From: JBHHUI01 sp965248775
GTDB lineage: Bacteria; Chloroflexota; Anaerolineae; Anaerolineales; JBHHUI01
Length of the DNA: 64,000 bases
NCBI GenBank assembly: GCA_965248775.1
Contig: OZ252150.1
Coordinates: 2,852,001 to 2,916,000, forward strand
Direction of reading: 5' to 3'
A program made the translations under genes and the position numbers. Below the pieces are notes generated by a model. It did not search any database, had not been told where the DNA came from, and was given only the letters and a program-made list of their open reading frames with translations. Shown here one piece after another: positions 38,246 to 46,157 of this stretch (within the stretch, counting starts at the first letter, position 1; the number at the start of each line of letters is the position of its first letter).

Positions 38246-39306
38246 TAGGACTTACGCAAACCAGGGAGAAACTGAGACAATGTGTGAATGAACAAATTAT
38301 CTCACTGGGATTACAGCCAATTTCTCTTGGTTAGCCAAATCAATTACACACAAACCTACTTTGCTGACCATAGTGAACATTTGAGCCCCGATCGTGTCAA
38401 TCGACTGATGAGGGAAATAAATTTACGCCACGGGAACTGCGCCAAATGGTGCGCAAAGAGTTGGTTCTCTCTGAAGATGGCTACATTCTCTTTGATGATA
38501 CGGTGCTTGATAAAAACCATTCCTTTGCCATTGAACTGGTGCGTAGGCAGTGGAGTGGCAACGCCAAAAAGGTAATCAAAGGCATCGGGCTCGTGACTTG
38601 TGTCTATGTCAATCCCGACATCGATAAATTCTGGGTCATCGATTACCGCATTTTTGACCCTGCGCGAGATGGACGTAGCAAACTCGACCACTTGTTGGAT
38701 ATGTGGCGAACCATTCTGCATGTGGAACAGCTTCCTTTCCGCACTGTGTTGATGGATAGCTGGTATGCGACGATGAAAGTGATGAAAGCAGTCGAAAAAG
38801 CCGGCAAAATCTACTACTGTCCGTTGAAATCGAACCGGCAAGCGACAGAAAGTCCTGCGGATGACTACTGCCGAGTTGATGCGCTCTCTTGGAGCGCTGA
38901 GGAGATTGAAGCCGGAAAAATGGTTCATCTCAAAAAGTTTCCAAAAGGTCATCAAGTGAAACTGTTCCGGATTGCGGTGTCTACTCACCGCACAGAGCAT
39001 GTGGTTACCAATGACCACTCTCAAGATTCCTCAGATGCTACAGGCATAGAAAGTGCCATCCGCTGGAAGATTGAGCAGTTTCACCGAGAGGCCAAACAGC
39101 TAACCGGGCTGGAAGCATCTCAATGTCGTTCGCAACGAGCACAGCGCAATCATATTGCTTGTGCCATGCTTGTCTGGGTACGCCTGAATCAGATTGCGCA
39201 GGATGCACATACGAATGTGTATCAAATTAAGCAAGGTTTGTTGAGCAACTACATGCGAACTCAGCTTCGGCTACCTTCTATCTCTATGCTCCCTGCGTAA
39301 GTCCTA
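38246..39306 (+). mobile_element. IS4/IS701-like insertion sequence in the recombinase gene
   Basis: 1061 bp. Terminal inverted repeats TAGGACTTACGCA (38246-38258, complement 39294-39306). The 5-bp target duplication ATACG lies at 38241-38245 and 39307-39311. The transposase inside is frameshifted. Confidence 0.88.
38288..39300 (+). pseudogene. IS4/IS701-like transposase, frameshifted
   Basis: The N-terminal 44 residues (LSHWDYSQFLLVSQINYTQT) are in one frame. Near 38418 a small insertion (two bases in AAATAAATTT) changes the frame, and the conserved part follows: RQMVRKELVLSEDGYILFDD (first Asp), LPFRTVLMDSWYAT (second Asp) and RWKIEQFHREAKQLTGLEA (Glu). Homologous in kind to the transposases at both window edges but with different sequence. 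Confidence 0.82.
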
Positions 39307-39814
39307 ATACGTTCTTAGGTCGCATAGTTGGCGTTCACAAATCCAACTATGTTGCTCGCCAAATCCCATTGGTCAATACCTTTGTCGGCGTAGTGCAATT
39401 CGATCCCGCGCTCGTGCAGGTATGACTTAAATAGCAAGTATTCAAGCGCCCTGTCATCGCGCGTCGTGCGGTCGTGGGTGTAAAGAATGACGGCATCAAC
39501 CGCGGCTGCGTCTACCAGAGTGTAAAGTCGCGCGCCGTCAACCCGATCGCGGATCGGTACTGCGCCGCTCACACTCTCGGACAGTTCCTCCACAACGGCA
39601 AAGCCATTGTCGGCAGCGTATTTACGACAACCTTCAAGCTGACTCCCGAGGCTGTACTTCTTTGCCTGTTCGTCGGTGCTAACGCGCGCGTAAAGTACCG
39701 TTCGCTTAGTTCCATTCGTCTTACTCATCGCTAACTCCTTTTCGATAATTTGCATCCTCGCTCAGCGCTAATAAAATAGGGTGAGCGGAGCGGAATGCTA
39801 GTTCTAATCCGTCA

Positions 39815-39858
39815 ATGAATGGGCGGTCCTCAGCAACTCAACTGTGCCGCCCATTCAT
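39815..39858 (-). repeat. 12-bp inverted repeat over the end of a small gene
   Basis: ATGAATGGGCGG (39815-39826) and its exact complement (39847-39858) enclose 20 bases containing the stop codon of the 88-aa gene. There is no T-run; a structure protecting the 3' end or a weak terminator. Confidence 0.45.
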
Positions 39859-40104
39859 GCTTTGTGCTGGAAGGATAGGCATTGTTTTAACACTCTCGAC
39901 GAAGCACATACCTTCCTCTCCCAGCACCCAAACGCGCTCCTTATCCGTTAGGGCAAGTGCGTTGCAAACATCATCCAGCAGTAAACCCACCGGCACGTAT
40001 ATTTCCGATAATTGGTCTCCGTCTAGCTCAAACTCCCTTCTGAGCGCAGCAAGGCGCTCAATAACGTCTGTTGTGATATTCTCTACGTCGTTCGTGAATA
40101 ACAT
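39838..40104 (-). CDS. Small protein of the integrative element
   Basis: 88 aa, unknown. Mixed alpha/beta composition, acidic (VIERLAALRREFELDGDQLS, then YVPVGLLLDDVCNALALT), with no motif recognised. It is preceded by an AAAGGAG site. It sits between the excisionase-like gene and the recombinase on the same strand, a position often held by small accessory genes of integrative elements. Confidence 0.6.
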   Translation of the reverse strand: MLFTNDVENITTDVIERLAALRREFELDGDQLSEIYVPVGLLLDDVCNALALTDKERVWVLGEEGMCFVESVKTMPILPAQSMNGRHS

Positions 40105-40147
40105 CGGGGACTCCTTTCTGTCGCCCCGCTCACCCTTTAACAGAAAA

Positions 40148-40176
40148 CGGGCATCTCGCCGGAAGCAGGATGCCCG
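40148..40176 (-). terminator. Terminator after the excisionase-like gene
   Basis: Minus-strand reading: CGGGCATC - 13-base loop - GATGCCCG followed by TTTTCTG. It lies 130 bp downstream of the HTH gene at 40306-40527. Confidence 0.65.
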
Positions 40177-40305
40177 AAATGGTATGATCGGTCAGCCCTT
40201 ACGCCGCTTCACTCGGCGGATGGGTCAGGGTCGTTCAAGTGTTGATCGCACTTGCTCGACCCGTTTTTGTCTAATTTAGACTATCGTTAGCACTAGTATA
40301 TTATA

Positions 40306-40527
40306 CTACAAACTGTCAACTCCACTTGGTGGTCGACGTTGCTTTCGCCTGTCGTCTGTTTCGTCACCGGCGTGGAGGTAGTCTTCCATAGTGGTTCGCT
40401 CGATGACCCAATCACGCCCAAGTTTCGTCGCCTTGAGCCGTCCTGCGCGAATCAGCTACCTCAAATATTCCTCGTTGTAACCGGTCAGTCGCGCCGCTTG
40501 TGGGACAGTCACTAGATTGCCAATCAT
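40306..40527 (-). pseudogene. Excisionase-type helix-turn-helix protein with internal TAG
   Basis: 74 codons. Starts MIGNLVTVPQAARLTGYNEE and continues YLR-TAG-LIRAGRLKATKLGRDW, a textbook MerR/AlpA-like excisionase domain in which the codon at 40456-40458 would normally be Gln (CAG) or similar. Everything after the TAG is conserved up to the stop at 40306. In elements of this kind such proteins steer a serine recombinase. Either a nonsense mutation or suppression; the former is more likely. Confidence 0.7.
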
Positions 40528-40621
40528 TCCGGCATTTTACTCCGGATTCGTTTTCACCAACGTGCCATCAGCTAAATATGTAATTCGAGTGTTTCAATTC
40601 TCGTCTCCTTTCGTGCCCGAT

Positions 40622-40909
40622 TCACCACTCGAACAGCGATGGCGAATATGTTTGCCCACAACATGGGCACACCCGGTCAGAGCGGGCGAGCTTCAAGAGG
40701 CTTGATACATCGCGACTAATCGTAGACGGATGCACACCAAGCCGACGGGCAATCTCAGCCTGCTTCAAGCCTTTGCGCAACAACTCTACAACCTCGCGCC
40801 TACGCATCAGGGCCTGAAACTGCCGGACTGAGTTGTATCTGCGGCGTCCACCAATGAAGCGGTAAACCGCATCGGGATCTGAAGTGTTTAGCGAGGGAGG
40901 CAATGACAT
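40622..40909 (-). CDS. Helix-turn-helix protein with C-terminal zinc-knuckle
   Basis: 95 aa. A clear HTH at about 45-66 (LKQAEIARRLGVHPSTISRD) follows a basic stretch (RRYNSVRQFQALMRRREV). The end carries CPCCGQ, a half zinc finger. Probably a small DNA-binding regulator of the element. The start is followed on the plus strand by non-coding sequence; no operon partner directly upstream. Confidence 0.65.
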   Translation of the reverse strand: MSLPPSLNTSDPDAVYRFIGGRRRYNSVRQFQALMRRREVVELLRKGLKQAEIARRLGVHPSTISRDVSSLLKLARSDRVCPCCGQTYSPSLFEW

Positions 40910-41133
40910 TAGTTCGCAGGATTTATCAATTCATTAGTAAACAACGCATGAATGCTTCCGCCGAGAGCAACCCAGGTCTAGCTGAACAATTTCTGTCCCT
41001 ATCAATGTAGTGGTGACGGTATCGAAATGTGGAATTAGAATGAAGTACATCAATCCCCTACCCAAATCTAACTCAGGAAACGTTACTTACCCTTAAGTAA
41101 ATGTAATGTTGTAATTGTTCCAATGCCGTATTT

Positions 41134-41157
41134 CTCGCGGGGCCAGACCCCCGCGAG
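41134..41157 (-). terminator. Hairpin downstream of the AAA ATPase gene
   Basis: 9-bp perfect stem CTCGCGGGG / CCCCGCGAG, 64 bp after the end of the ATPase gene on the minus strand, followed there by AAATACGG. A second, AT-rich hairpin (TTACTTA / TAAGTAA) lies at 41083-41100. Nothing else is seen in 40910-41220. Confidence 0.5.
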
Positions 41158-41745
41158 TAACAACCTTTACATCAAACTTACAGATTCTTACACACGTAAC
41201 TATTCGATACACGTTGACCTCTACTTCTCGGTTTGTGACACCGCCATCAAGGCGAGGTGATCCACCCAGGAGTAGATCACTTCACGTCCATCCATCTGCT
41301 TTTTCAAATTGCCCTTCTTGACGTGTTTTTTTAGATGGTCGTCAAGTGCGCGTGGTGAGCAGGGCCCACCTTTCTGGACTAAATCATGGAGATCTTTTCG
41401 ACTCATTGAATCTATACTATCGAGGGTATTTTCGATCCAAGCCCAGATAGTCCTCGTGTCAGCAGTCTTGAACTCACCTTGGTAAGCGACTCGAAACCCG
41501 TTATTAATCTCATTACCACTAAAGCTGATCGTGAACTCCGGTACAGGTTCTGACCAGCGAGACTTGTCGTGGATCACAATAATTTCCTCTTTTTTCTTTT
41601 CCATGAATATCGTATAGTCCGCGAACGCGCGAATGTCCGTGCTTCCACGTATTCGGTCGCTGTATTGCCCACCACCCCCCCCTGGCATTACCCTGGTTTA
41701 GTGGACAACGAGATAAGATAGATTCACAGATCAGGGAGGACCCAA

Positions 41746-42042
41746 ATGAGTACATACAGGAAGACATACACGCGCGAATTCAAGGTCGAAGCCGTTCGGT
41801 TATCGTATGATAGCGACACAGCGGTTGAGCAGCTTGCTTTGGATTTGGGAGTAAGTAGTAGCAGTCTGAATCGCTGGCGGGCTGAATACGCGGCTGATGG
41901 AGCGCAGGCATTTCCCGGAAAGGGAAAGCCGAAGGAGCGCGACCGCGAGCTGGCCGAGTTGAAGCGCGAATTGCACGTGGTGCGCCAGGAACGGGACATC
42001 CTAAAAAAAGCCATGGCGGTGTTTGCGCGCGAGCAGAAGTGA
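41746..42042 (+). CDS. IS3-family OrfA
   Basis: 98 aa. HTH (VEAVRLSYDSDTAVEQLALD, then LGVSSSSLNRW) followed by a leucine-zipper-like helix. Codons CTA-AAA-AAA contain the heptamer A-AAA-AAA at 42003-42009, in phase for a -1 shift; the -1 frame is open from there into orfB. So an OrfAB fusion transposase is likely made by programmed frameshifting, as known for the family. Confidence 0.88.
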   Translation: MSTYRKTYTREFKVEAVRLSYDSDTAVEQLALDLGVSSSSLNRWRAEYAADGAQAFPGKGKPKERDRELAELKRELHVVRQERDILKKAMAVFAREQK

Positions 42043-42902
42043 GATTTCGCTTCATTGACGAACACAAAGGCGAGTACAGCATCAGTCTGATGTGTCGGGT
42101 ACTGCAAGTCACACGTAGCGGCTACTACGCCTGGCGCAAGCGGCCGGTCAGCCCGCGCGAGCAAGCCAGCCAGGCGTTGGGACGCGAGATCAGAGCGATC
42201 TTTGAGCAGCATCGCGGCGTCTATGGCTGTCCGCGCATTCACCGCGAACTACAGGACCGCGGCATCCGCTGCGGCCACAACCGGGTGGCCCGTCTGTTGC
42301 GCCTGCATGGCCTGCAAGCCCGACGCAAACGGAGCTACAAGGTGACAACCCAGTCGAAGCACAGCCTGCCCGTAGCGCCGAATTTGCTCGTTCAGGACTT
42401 CACGGCCACTGCGCCTAACGAAGTGTGGCTGGCCGACATCACTTACATTGCAACCAGTGAAGGTTGGCTCTATCTCGCAGCAGTCCTCGACCTGTACTCG
42501 CGACGGATCGTCGGCTGGGCACTCGGCAAACGCTTGGGCCGCCAACTGACTTTGGATGCTTTGGAGATGGCTCTGCGTTCGCGAAAACCGCCGCCAGGTC
42601 TCATCCATCATTCTGACCGGGGGAGTCAGTACGCCAGCGCTGAGTATCAGGCGCTGCGCAAGCTTCATGACATCACGCCCAGTATGAGCCGAAGGGGAAA
42701 CTGCTACGATAACGCCCCCATGGAGAGCTTCTTTGCCAGCCTGAAATCCGAGTGTGTATACCAGCAACTGTACGCCAGCCGGGCCGCTGCTCGCACCAGC
42801 GTCTTTGACTATGTCGAAGTGTTTTACAATCGGCAACGGATGCATTCGGCCCTGGATTACATGAGCCCACATGCCTATGAACAATTACCTTTAGTGGCTT
42901 AA
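42039..42902 (+). CDS. IS3-family OrfB (DDE integrase)
   Basis: 287 aa from a GTG. N-terminal HTH_21-like region (VYGCPRIHRELQDRGIRCGH), then the rve catalytic domain: Asp in WLADITYI, Asp in HHSDRGSQYAS, Glu in NAPMESFFASLKSE, with the family end FYNRQRMHSALDYMSP. It overlaps orfA by 4 bases in the -1 frame. Confidence 0.92.
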   Translation: MRFRFIDEHKGEYSISLMCRVLQVTRSGYYAWRKRPVSPREQASQALGREIRAIFEQHRGVYGCPRIHRELQDRGIRCGHNRVARLLRLHGLQARRKRSYKVTTQSKHSLPVAPNLLVQDFTATAPNEVWLADITYIATSEGWLYLAAVLDLYSRRIVGWALGKRLGRQLTLDALEMALRSRKPPPGLIHHSDRGSQYASAEYQALRKLHDITPSMSRRGNCYDNAPMESFFASLKSECVYQQLYASRAAARTSVFDYVEVFYNRQRMHSALDYMSPHAYEQLPLVA

Positions 42903-43488
42903 CCAACTGTCCACTGAATCGGGGTAATACCACCCTCCGTACATGATGGGTCATCAGAATACACACTCCTGTGATATCTACGATCTGCTTGATGTATGAA
43001 AAAACTGATGCCATTTCGTTGGCGGCATTCTCATTTGCACTATGAATACGGGTAAGCGAGTCAAAAATCACCAACTTTGGTTTTAGGCGCATAATCGCTG
43101 GTATTAATCGGATGAAGCTCGCGGATTGACATGCTGGCCGACGAGAAAACTTATCGGAACCTCATCAGGTTGTTTTAGGTTCCGTCCGGCAAGTAATTTT
43201 AGGAGACGGACCCTAAGAAGAAGCTCGGCGTTGTCCTCGTCTACGATGAGAACTGTCCCTTGTTGGGTGTTGAAATGGCCTAACCAAGACTCCCCCGTTG
43301 CGACTGCGATTGCTAAATCCAGAACCATCCATGTCTTCCCTATCCCGCTATCTCCTGCCAGGATGCCGCTCGTAGGGATTGGGACAACCCCATCAATAAG
43401 CCAATCGATTTCTGTGGGTCCGTCGAGGAGTTCCGGAAGTGTTACTGGGGCATATGGCTTCTGAGGTGTATTTGATGGACTGCCTTGT

Positions 43489-43731
43489 TTATTCATGACT
43501 TTTCTTCTCCCCAACCCTTGCAGCGGGAGTGGACTCGAGTATAGAATCAGCATGCGCCGGACTTGTTGTTTCGGTTGCACTCGCCCCGGTCGATGTGTGG
43601 TCGCCAAACTCGCCATCGGTCGGGGTTTTGTTTTGTTCAGCAAGTCGTAGCTTTCTGCGCATCAAAAGGTAGCGATAGCATTTGGATAGCGCCGCGGTCA
43701 CACCAGCAGACGGAATTGTGTTTTTGGTCAT
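43489..43731 (-). CDS. Small protein preceding the AAA ATPase
   Basis: 80 aa, unknown. The first 35 residues are basic and helical (CYRYLLMRRKLRLAEQNK); the rest is Thr/Ser/Ala-rich and probably disordered. It is coupled on both sides: its ATG overlaps the stop of the 36-aa ORF (ATGA) and its end overlaps the start of the ATPase gene by 8 bases. Conservation of this tight arrangement is the main evidence for it being real. Confidence 0.55.
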   Translation of the reverse strand: MTKNTIPSAGVTAALSKCYRYLLMRRKLRLAEQNKTPTDGEFGDHTSTGASATETTSPAHADSILESTPAARVGEKKSHE

Positions 43732-43838
43732 CGAATTCCTCCCCTTCCGATATTTGCGCCGTTGCCGTTGTCAGTCTTGATGCCCTGCCGCTCCAAGTCC
43801 TGATGAAGCGTAACGTGATAAATTTGAGTCTCGGTCAT
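43728..43838 (-). CDS. 36-aa ORF heading the ATPase operon
   Basis: Begins MTETQIYHVTLHQDLERQGI and ends GRGGIR. A strong GGAGGT lies 9 bases before the ATG. The stop overlaps the next start (ATGA). It is too short for a domain call. The ribosome binding site and coupling suggest it is translated, perhaps to drive translation of the operon. Confidence 0.5.
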   Translation of the reverse strand: MTETQIYHVTLHQDLERQGIKTDNGNGANIGRGGIR

Positions 43839-43869
43839 GAGTCTTTACCTCCAAAACCGTTAATGCAAA

Positions 43870-43895
43870 ACTGCTACCATGTATCTGGTAGCAGT
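43870..43895 (-). promoter_or_regulatory. Palindrome in front of the ATPase operon
   Basis: ACTGCTACCA / TGGTAGCAGT, 10 bp perfect with 6-base spacer, 31 bp upstream of the 36-aa ORF and followed on the minus strand by TTTTG. It could be an operator or an attenuator. Another operator-like tandem, GGAAATTTC repeated twice, lies at 43921-43938. Confidence 0.45.
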
Positions 43896-43938
43896 CTATA
43901 AAAAACATCCAGGGGAAAACGGAAATTTCGGAAATTTC

Positions 43939-44246
43939 CTATTTCGTTAGTAAACCAGCCTCTCCAAGTCTCTTGACGGTACTCAGAGTTCTTTCGCCAA
44001 CATCCCAATCCATCTGCGCGATGACCCTCGCTCTAAAGTCAGACATTTTAGGCTTGGCTTTCTTTGAAATTCCATCTAATACGTCTTGCCTATATTCTTG
44101 ATTCATCTTTATCCAAAGTTCCCACGCTTCTCGGTAGCGGTGTTTTGTAGCTTCATCCTTTAATCCATCCGAGCCACTTGCCGCCGCTTGTGTATTTATG
44201 CCCGCCGTCTCGGCGATAAATGTTAGGCTTTCTCCTACTATCCTAG
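43939..44246 (-). pseudogene. C-terminal fragment of an unknown protein cut by ISNCY copy B
   Basis: About 100 codons open from the insertion site to the TAG at 43939: RIVGESLTFIAETAG, then EATKHRYREAWELWIKMNQE and a winged-helix-like end MDWDVGERTLSTVKRLGEAG. Beyond the element the minus strand reads HIPEFRAEYI just before the CTAG, in the same frame but with TAG codons on both sides of it, preceded by YWRRLADKT. So the 5' part lies at about 45805-45880 and was already decaying. It is probably another gene of the mobile element. Family unknown. Confidence 0.5.
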
Positions 44247-45804
44247 TTTCCGGTGCGAAAGTGGCCCTCCTGTGAGAAGATGCGAATGATCAAACCCGCA
44301 TTTTCCACAGAAAGGGCCGCTGCAATGTTACGTGACCGCCACGAAATCGACAAGTTCTTCCTGGACATTCTGGCATTGACGAGTGAGATGGACCCGGTGT
44401 TGGCGCATATCGACGTATTGCTGGATGACGACGAGCTCTACCAGCGAGTGCGCGGTGACTTTGCGCGACGCTATCCGAAAACACTACAGACGGGCCGCAA
44501 CTCCACGCCGGTGGAAGTCGTGCTCAGGGTGTTAGTCGTAAAGCATTTGTACGGCTGGAGCTACGCGGAAACAGAGAAACATGTCAGGGACAGTCTGGTA
44601 CTGCGCCACTTCTGCCGCGTGTACTTCGAGCGCGTGCCGGACGAGAAGACGCTCCTGCGCTGGGCGAACCTGCTCCAACCTGAAACACTTATCTCCCTGA
44701 ACGCCCACGTGTTGCAGCTGGCCAGCAGGCTAAAGATCACCCGTGGCCGCAAGCTGCGCACAGATGGAACGGTTGTCGAGACCAACATCCGCTACCCCAC
44801 TGACAACGGCCTGCTGGCTGATGGTGTGCGTGTGCTTGGGCGCACGCTGAGACGGGCGAAAACGGTGCTCGGTGACACGACCGAACTGACGCAAGAGACG
44901 TTCCGCAACCGCTCCCGCAGTGCCCGCAAGTATGCTCGCCAGGTGGCCAATCAGGCCCGCAGGCGCTCCGAGACAGCTAAAGCGCAGCTGACGACCACGT
45001 ACCGCAAGCTGCTGCAGGTCGCCCGCCAGAGTGTGCAGCAGGCGAAAATCGTTCTGGAGCAGCTGCAGACACAGAAAGATCGCGCAGCGCAGCGCTTGAC
45101 CGCGACCCTCGAGACCTTCACCCCGCGTGTCGAGCAGGTCATCAGTCAATGTGAGCGGCGGGTCTTCGCCGGCGAGAGTGTCCCGGCGAGTGAGAAGCTC
45201 GTAAGTCTCTTTGAACCGCATACCGCCATCATCCGCAGGAACAAGGTCCGCAAGCCCACCGAGTTCGGGCGCAAGGTCTGGCTCGATGAAGTCGACGGCG
45301 GCTTGCTAAGCAACTGGCGCGTCCTCGCTGGCAATCCGAACGATGTCAATCAGTGGCAACCTGCCCTCGACCAGCACACGCAGCAGTTTGGCTGCGCACC
45401 GGAACAGGTCAGCGGCGATCGCGGACTCTACTCGCCCGGCAACGAAGCTTATGCTCGCGCATTAGGTGTCGCGCGCGTCATCTTGCCCAAGCCCGAGCAC
45501 AAATCCAAACAACGTCGGGCCCATGAAAAGCAACTCTGGTTCCGCCGTGGCCGGCGTTACCACGCCGGCGTCGAAGGTCGGATAAGTGTCTTGAAACGCC
45601 GCTATCGACTCGACCGTTGCCGCAATCGTGGCGAAGCAGGCTTCCACCGTTGGGTCGGGCTGGCCATCCTGGCGGCCAATCTCAATACCATCGGTACCAA
45701 GCTGGCGGCCAAGGCCACGTAACTATGCAATTGTCAAGGTTCACTCCCAGCAAGAAGTTCGCCCTTGCCGATTTCTGATTAGGTGGTGCGTTTTGCACCG
45801 GAAA
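44247..45804 (+). mobile_element. ISNCY-type insertion sequence, copy B
   Basis: 1558 bp. Ends TTTCCGGTGCGAAA (left) and the complement of TTTCCGGTGCAAAA (right), flanked by CTAG on both sides (44243-44246, 45805-45808). Same family as the copy at 10929 but without the palindromic inserts; the transposase is intact. Confidence 0.88.
44325..45722 (+). CDS. ISNCY-type transposase, intact
   Basis: 465 aa. N-terminal DUF772-like region (VEVVLRVLVVKHLYGWSYAE), first Asp in LRTDGTVVETNIRYPTDNG, a long coiled coil (about 190-290), second Asp in VSGDRGLYSPGN and Glu in HAGVEGRISVLKRRYRLDRC. The ATG at 44325 matches the start of copy A; the longer frame from 44253 has no ribosome binding site and would begin inside the element end. 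Confidence 0.9.
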   Translation: MLRDRHEIDKFFLDILALTSEMDPVLAHIDVLLDDDELYQRVRGDFARRYPKTLQTGRNSTPVEVVLRVLVVKHLYGWSYAETEKHVRDSLVLRHFCRVYFERVPDEKTLLRWANLLQPETLISLNAHVLQLASRLKITRGRKLRTDGTVVETNIRYPTDNGLLADGVRVLGRTLRRAKTVLGDTTELTQETFRNRSRSARKYARQVANQARRRSETAKAQLTTTYRKLLQVARQSVQQAKIVLEQLQTQKDRAAQRLTATLETFTPRVEQVISQCERRVFAGESVPASEKLVSLFEPHTAIIRRNKVRKPTEFGRKVWLDEVDGGLLSNWRVLAGNPNDVNQWQPALDQHTQQFGCAPEQVSGDRGLYSPGNEAYARALGVARVILPKPEHKSKQRRAHEKQLWFRRGRRYHAGVEGRISVLKRRYRLDRCRNRGEAGFHRWVGLAILAANLNTIGTKLAAKAT

Positions 45805-45808
45805 CTAG

Positions 45809-46118
45809 ACTAGATGTATTCAGCCCTAAATTCCGGGATATGCTATGTTTTATCAGCTAGGCGCCGCCAATATCATCACTGCGAATAGCTTTCCAGCGGG
45901 TTCGGGCACACCAGGTCGCACCATGAAGCGCCCGGACACGATGATTTTGTTTTGTCGGTTTCCCTCCCTCCTACGAGTGGGTGGAAGGCAACTAGGATTG
46001 CAACGTACGTAAAAGCCTTCTGGAGGAATTATTCGATCCGAGTGCTACGCTAAGCGGCAGCTCCGCTGAAAAAATAATTTGTCGATTGGATGCACCTGCT
46101 TGAAATTGGATGGGAAAC
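45809..46118. other. Right flank of the integrative element
   Basis: It holds the remains of the 5' part of the gene fragment at 43939-44246 (to about 45880, minus strand, with several stops) and otherwise no recognisable gene. GCACCTGCTTGA at 46092-46103 resembles GCACTTGCTTGA at 37092-37103 at the other end of the element. Confidence 0.4.
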
Positions 46119-46145
46119 AAAAAGCCCACTGGTGTCGGGCTTTTT
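46119..46145 (-). terminator. Terminator of gyrA
   Basis: AAAAAGCCC-ACTGGTGTC-GGGCTTTTT, a symmetric stem with T-run on either strand, 13 bp after the end of the topoisomerase gene. Confidence 0.9.
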
Positions 46146-46157
46146 GCCTGTCTGCTC

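Larger units (their letters stand above)
36992..39728 (-). pseudogene. Large serine recombinase, split by an IS and with a nonsense codon
   Basis: N-terminal resolvase domain 39728-39315: catalytic Ser in YARVSTDEQ, then LYTHDRTTRDDRALEYLLFK, ending NANYAT-TAA. The C-terminal part resumes left of the IS: RIKIARRSKQGK, WVGISAPYGYRK, the recombinase domain with NTISYILRNSAYVGEF, the zinc ribbon (LRCRCGAAM ... CCHQG) and a coiled coil. Removing the element and one 5-bp duplication joins both in one frame with only the TAA (39315-39317) between them, where relatives have a polar residue, probably Gln (CAA). The start at 39728 has an AAGGAG site. Its C-terminus runs into the neighbouring hydrolase gene. 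Confidence 0.88.
41683..42932 (+). mobile_element. IS3-family insertion sequence
   Basis: 1250 bp. Imperfect ends TGGCATTACCCTGGTTTAGT (left) and the complement of TGGTATTACCCCGATTCAGT (right). 3-bp duplication CCC (41680-41682 and 42933-42935), confirmed by restoration of the ATPase frame. Both orfA and orfB are intact, so this copy may be active. Confidence 0.9.
41221..43496 (-). pseudogene. RepA/AAA_25-type ATPase split by an IS3 element and frameshifted
   Basis: A RecA-fold ATPase of the plasmid-replication/mobile-element type. From the ATG at 43496: Walker A GILAGDSGIGKTWMVLDLA, VLIVDEDNAELLLRVRLLKL, then a frameshift near 43115 between INPRASF-like text and RLIPAIMRLKPKLVIFDSLT (Walker B). 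At 42933 the IS3 element interrupts it; across the element the frame is restored when one CCC is removed: MTHHVRRGGGGQYSDRIRG, followed by STDIRAFADY. The C-terminal winged-helix-like part ends at 41221. The start overlaps the end of the 80-aa gene by 8 bases. Confidence 0.85.

Noticed and set aside
39315..40527. A genome-wide alternative code with TAA/TAG as Gln
   Set aside because: Intact genes in the window end normally with TAA and TAG, and long core genes have no internal ones.
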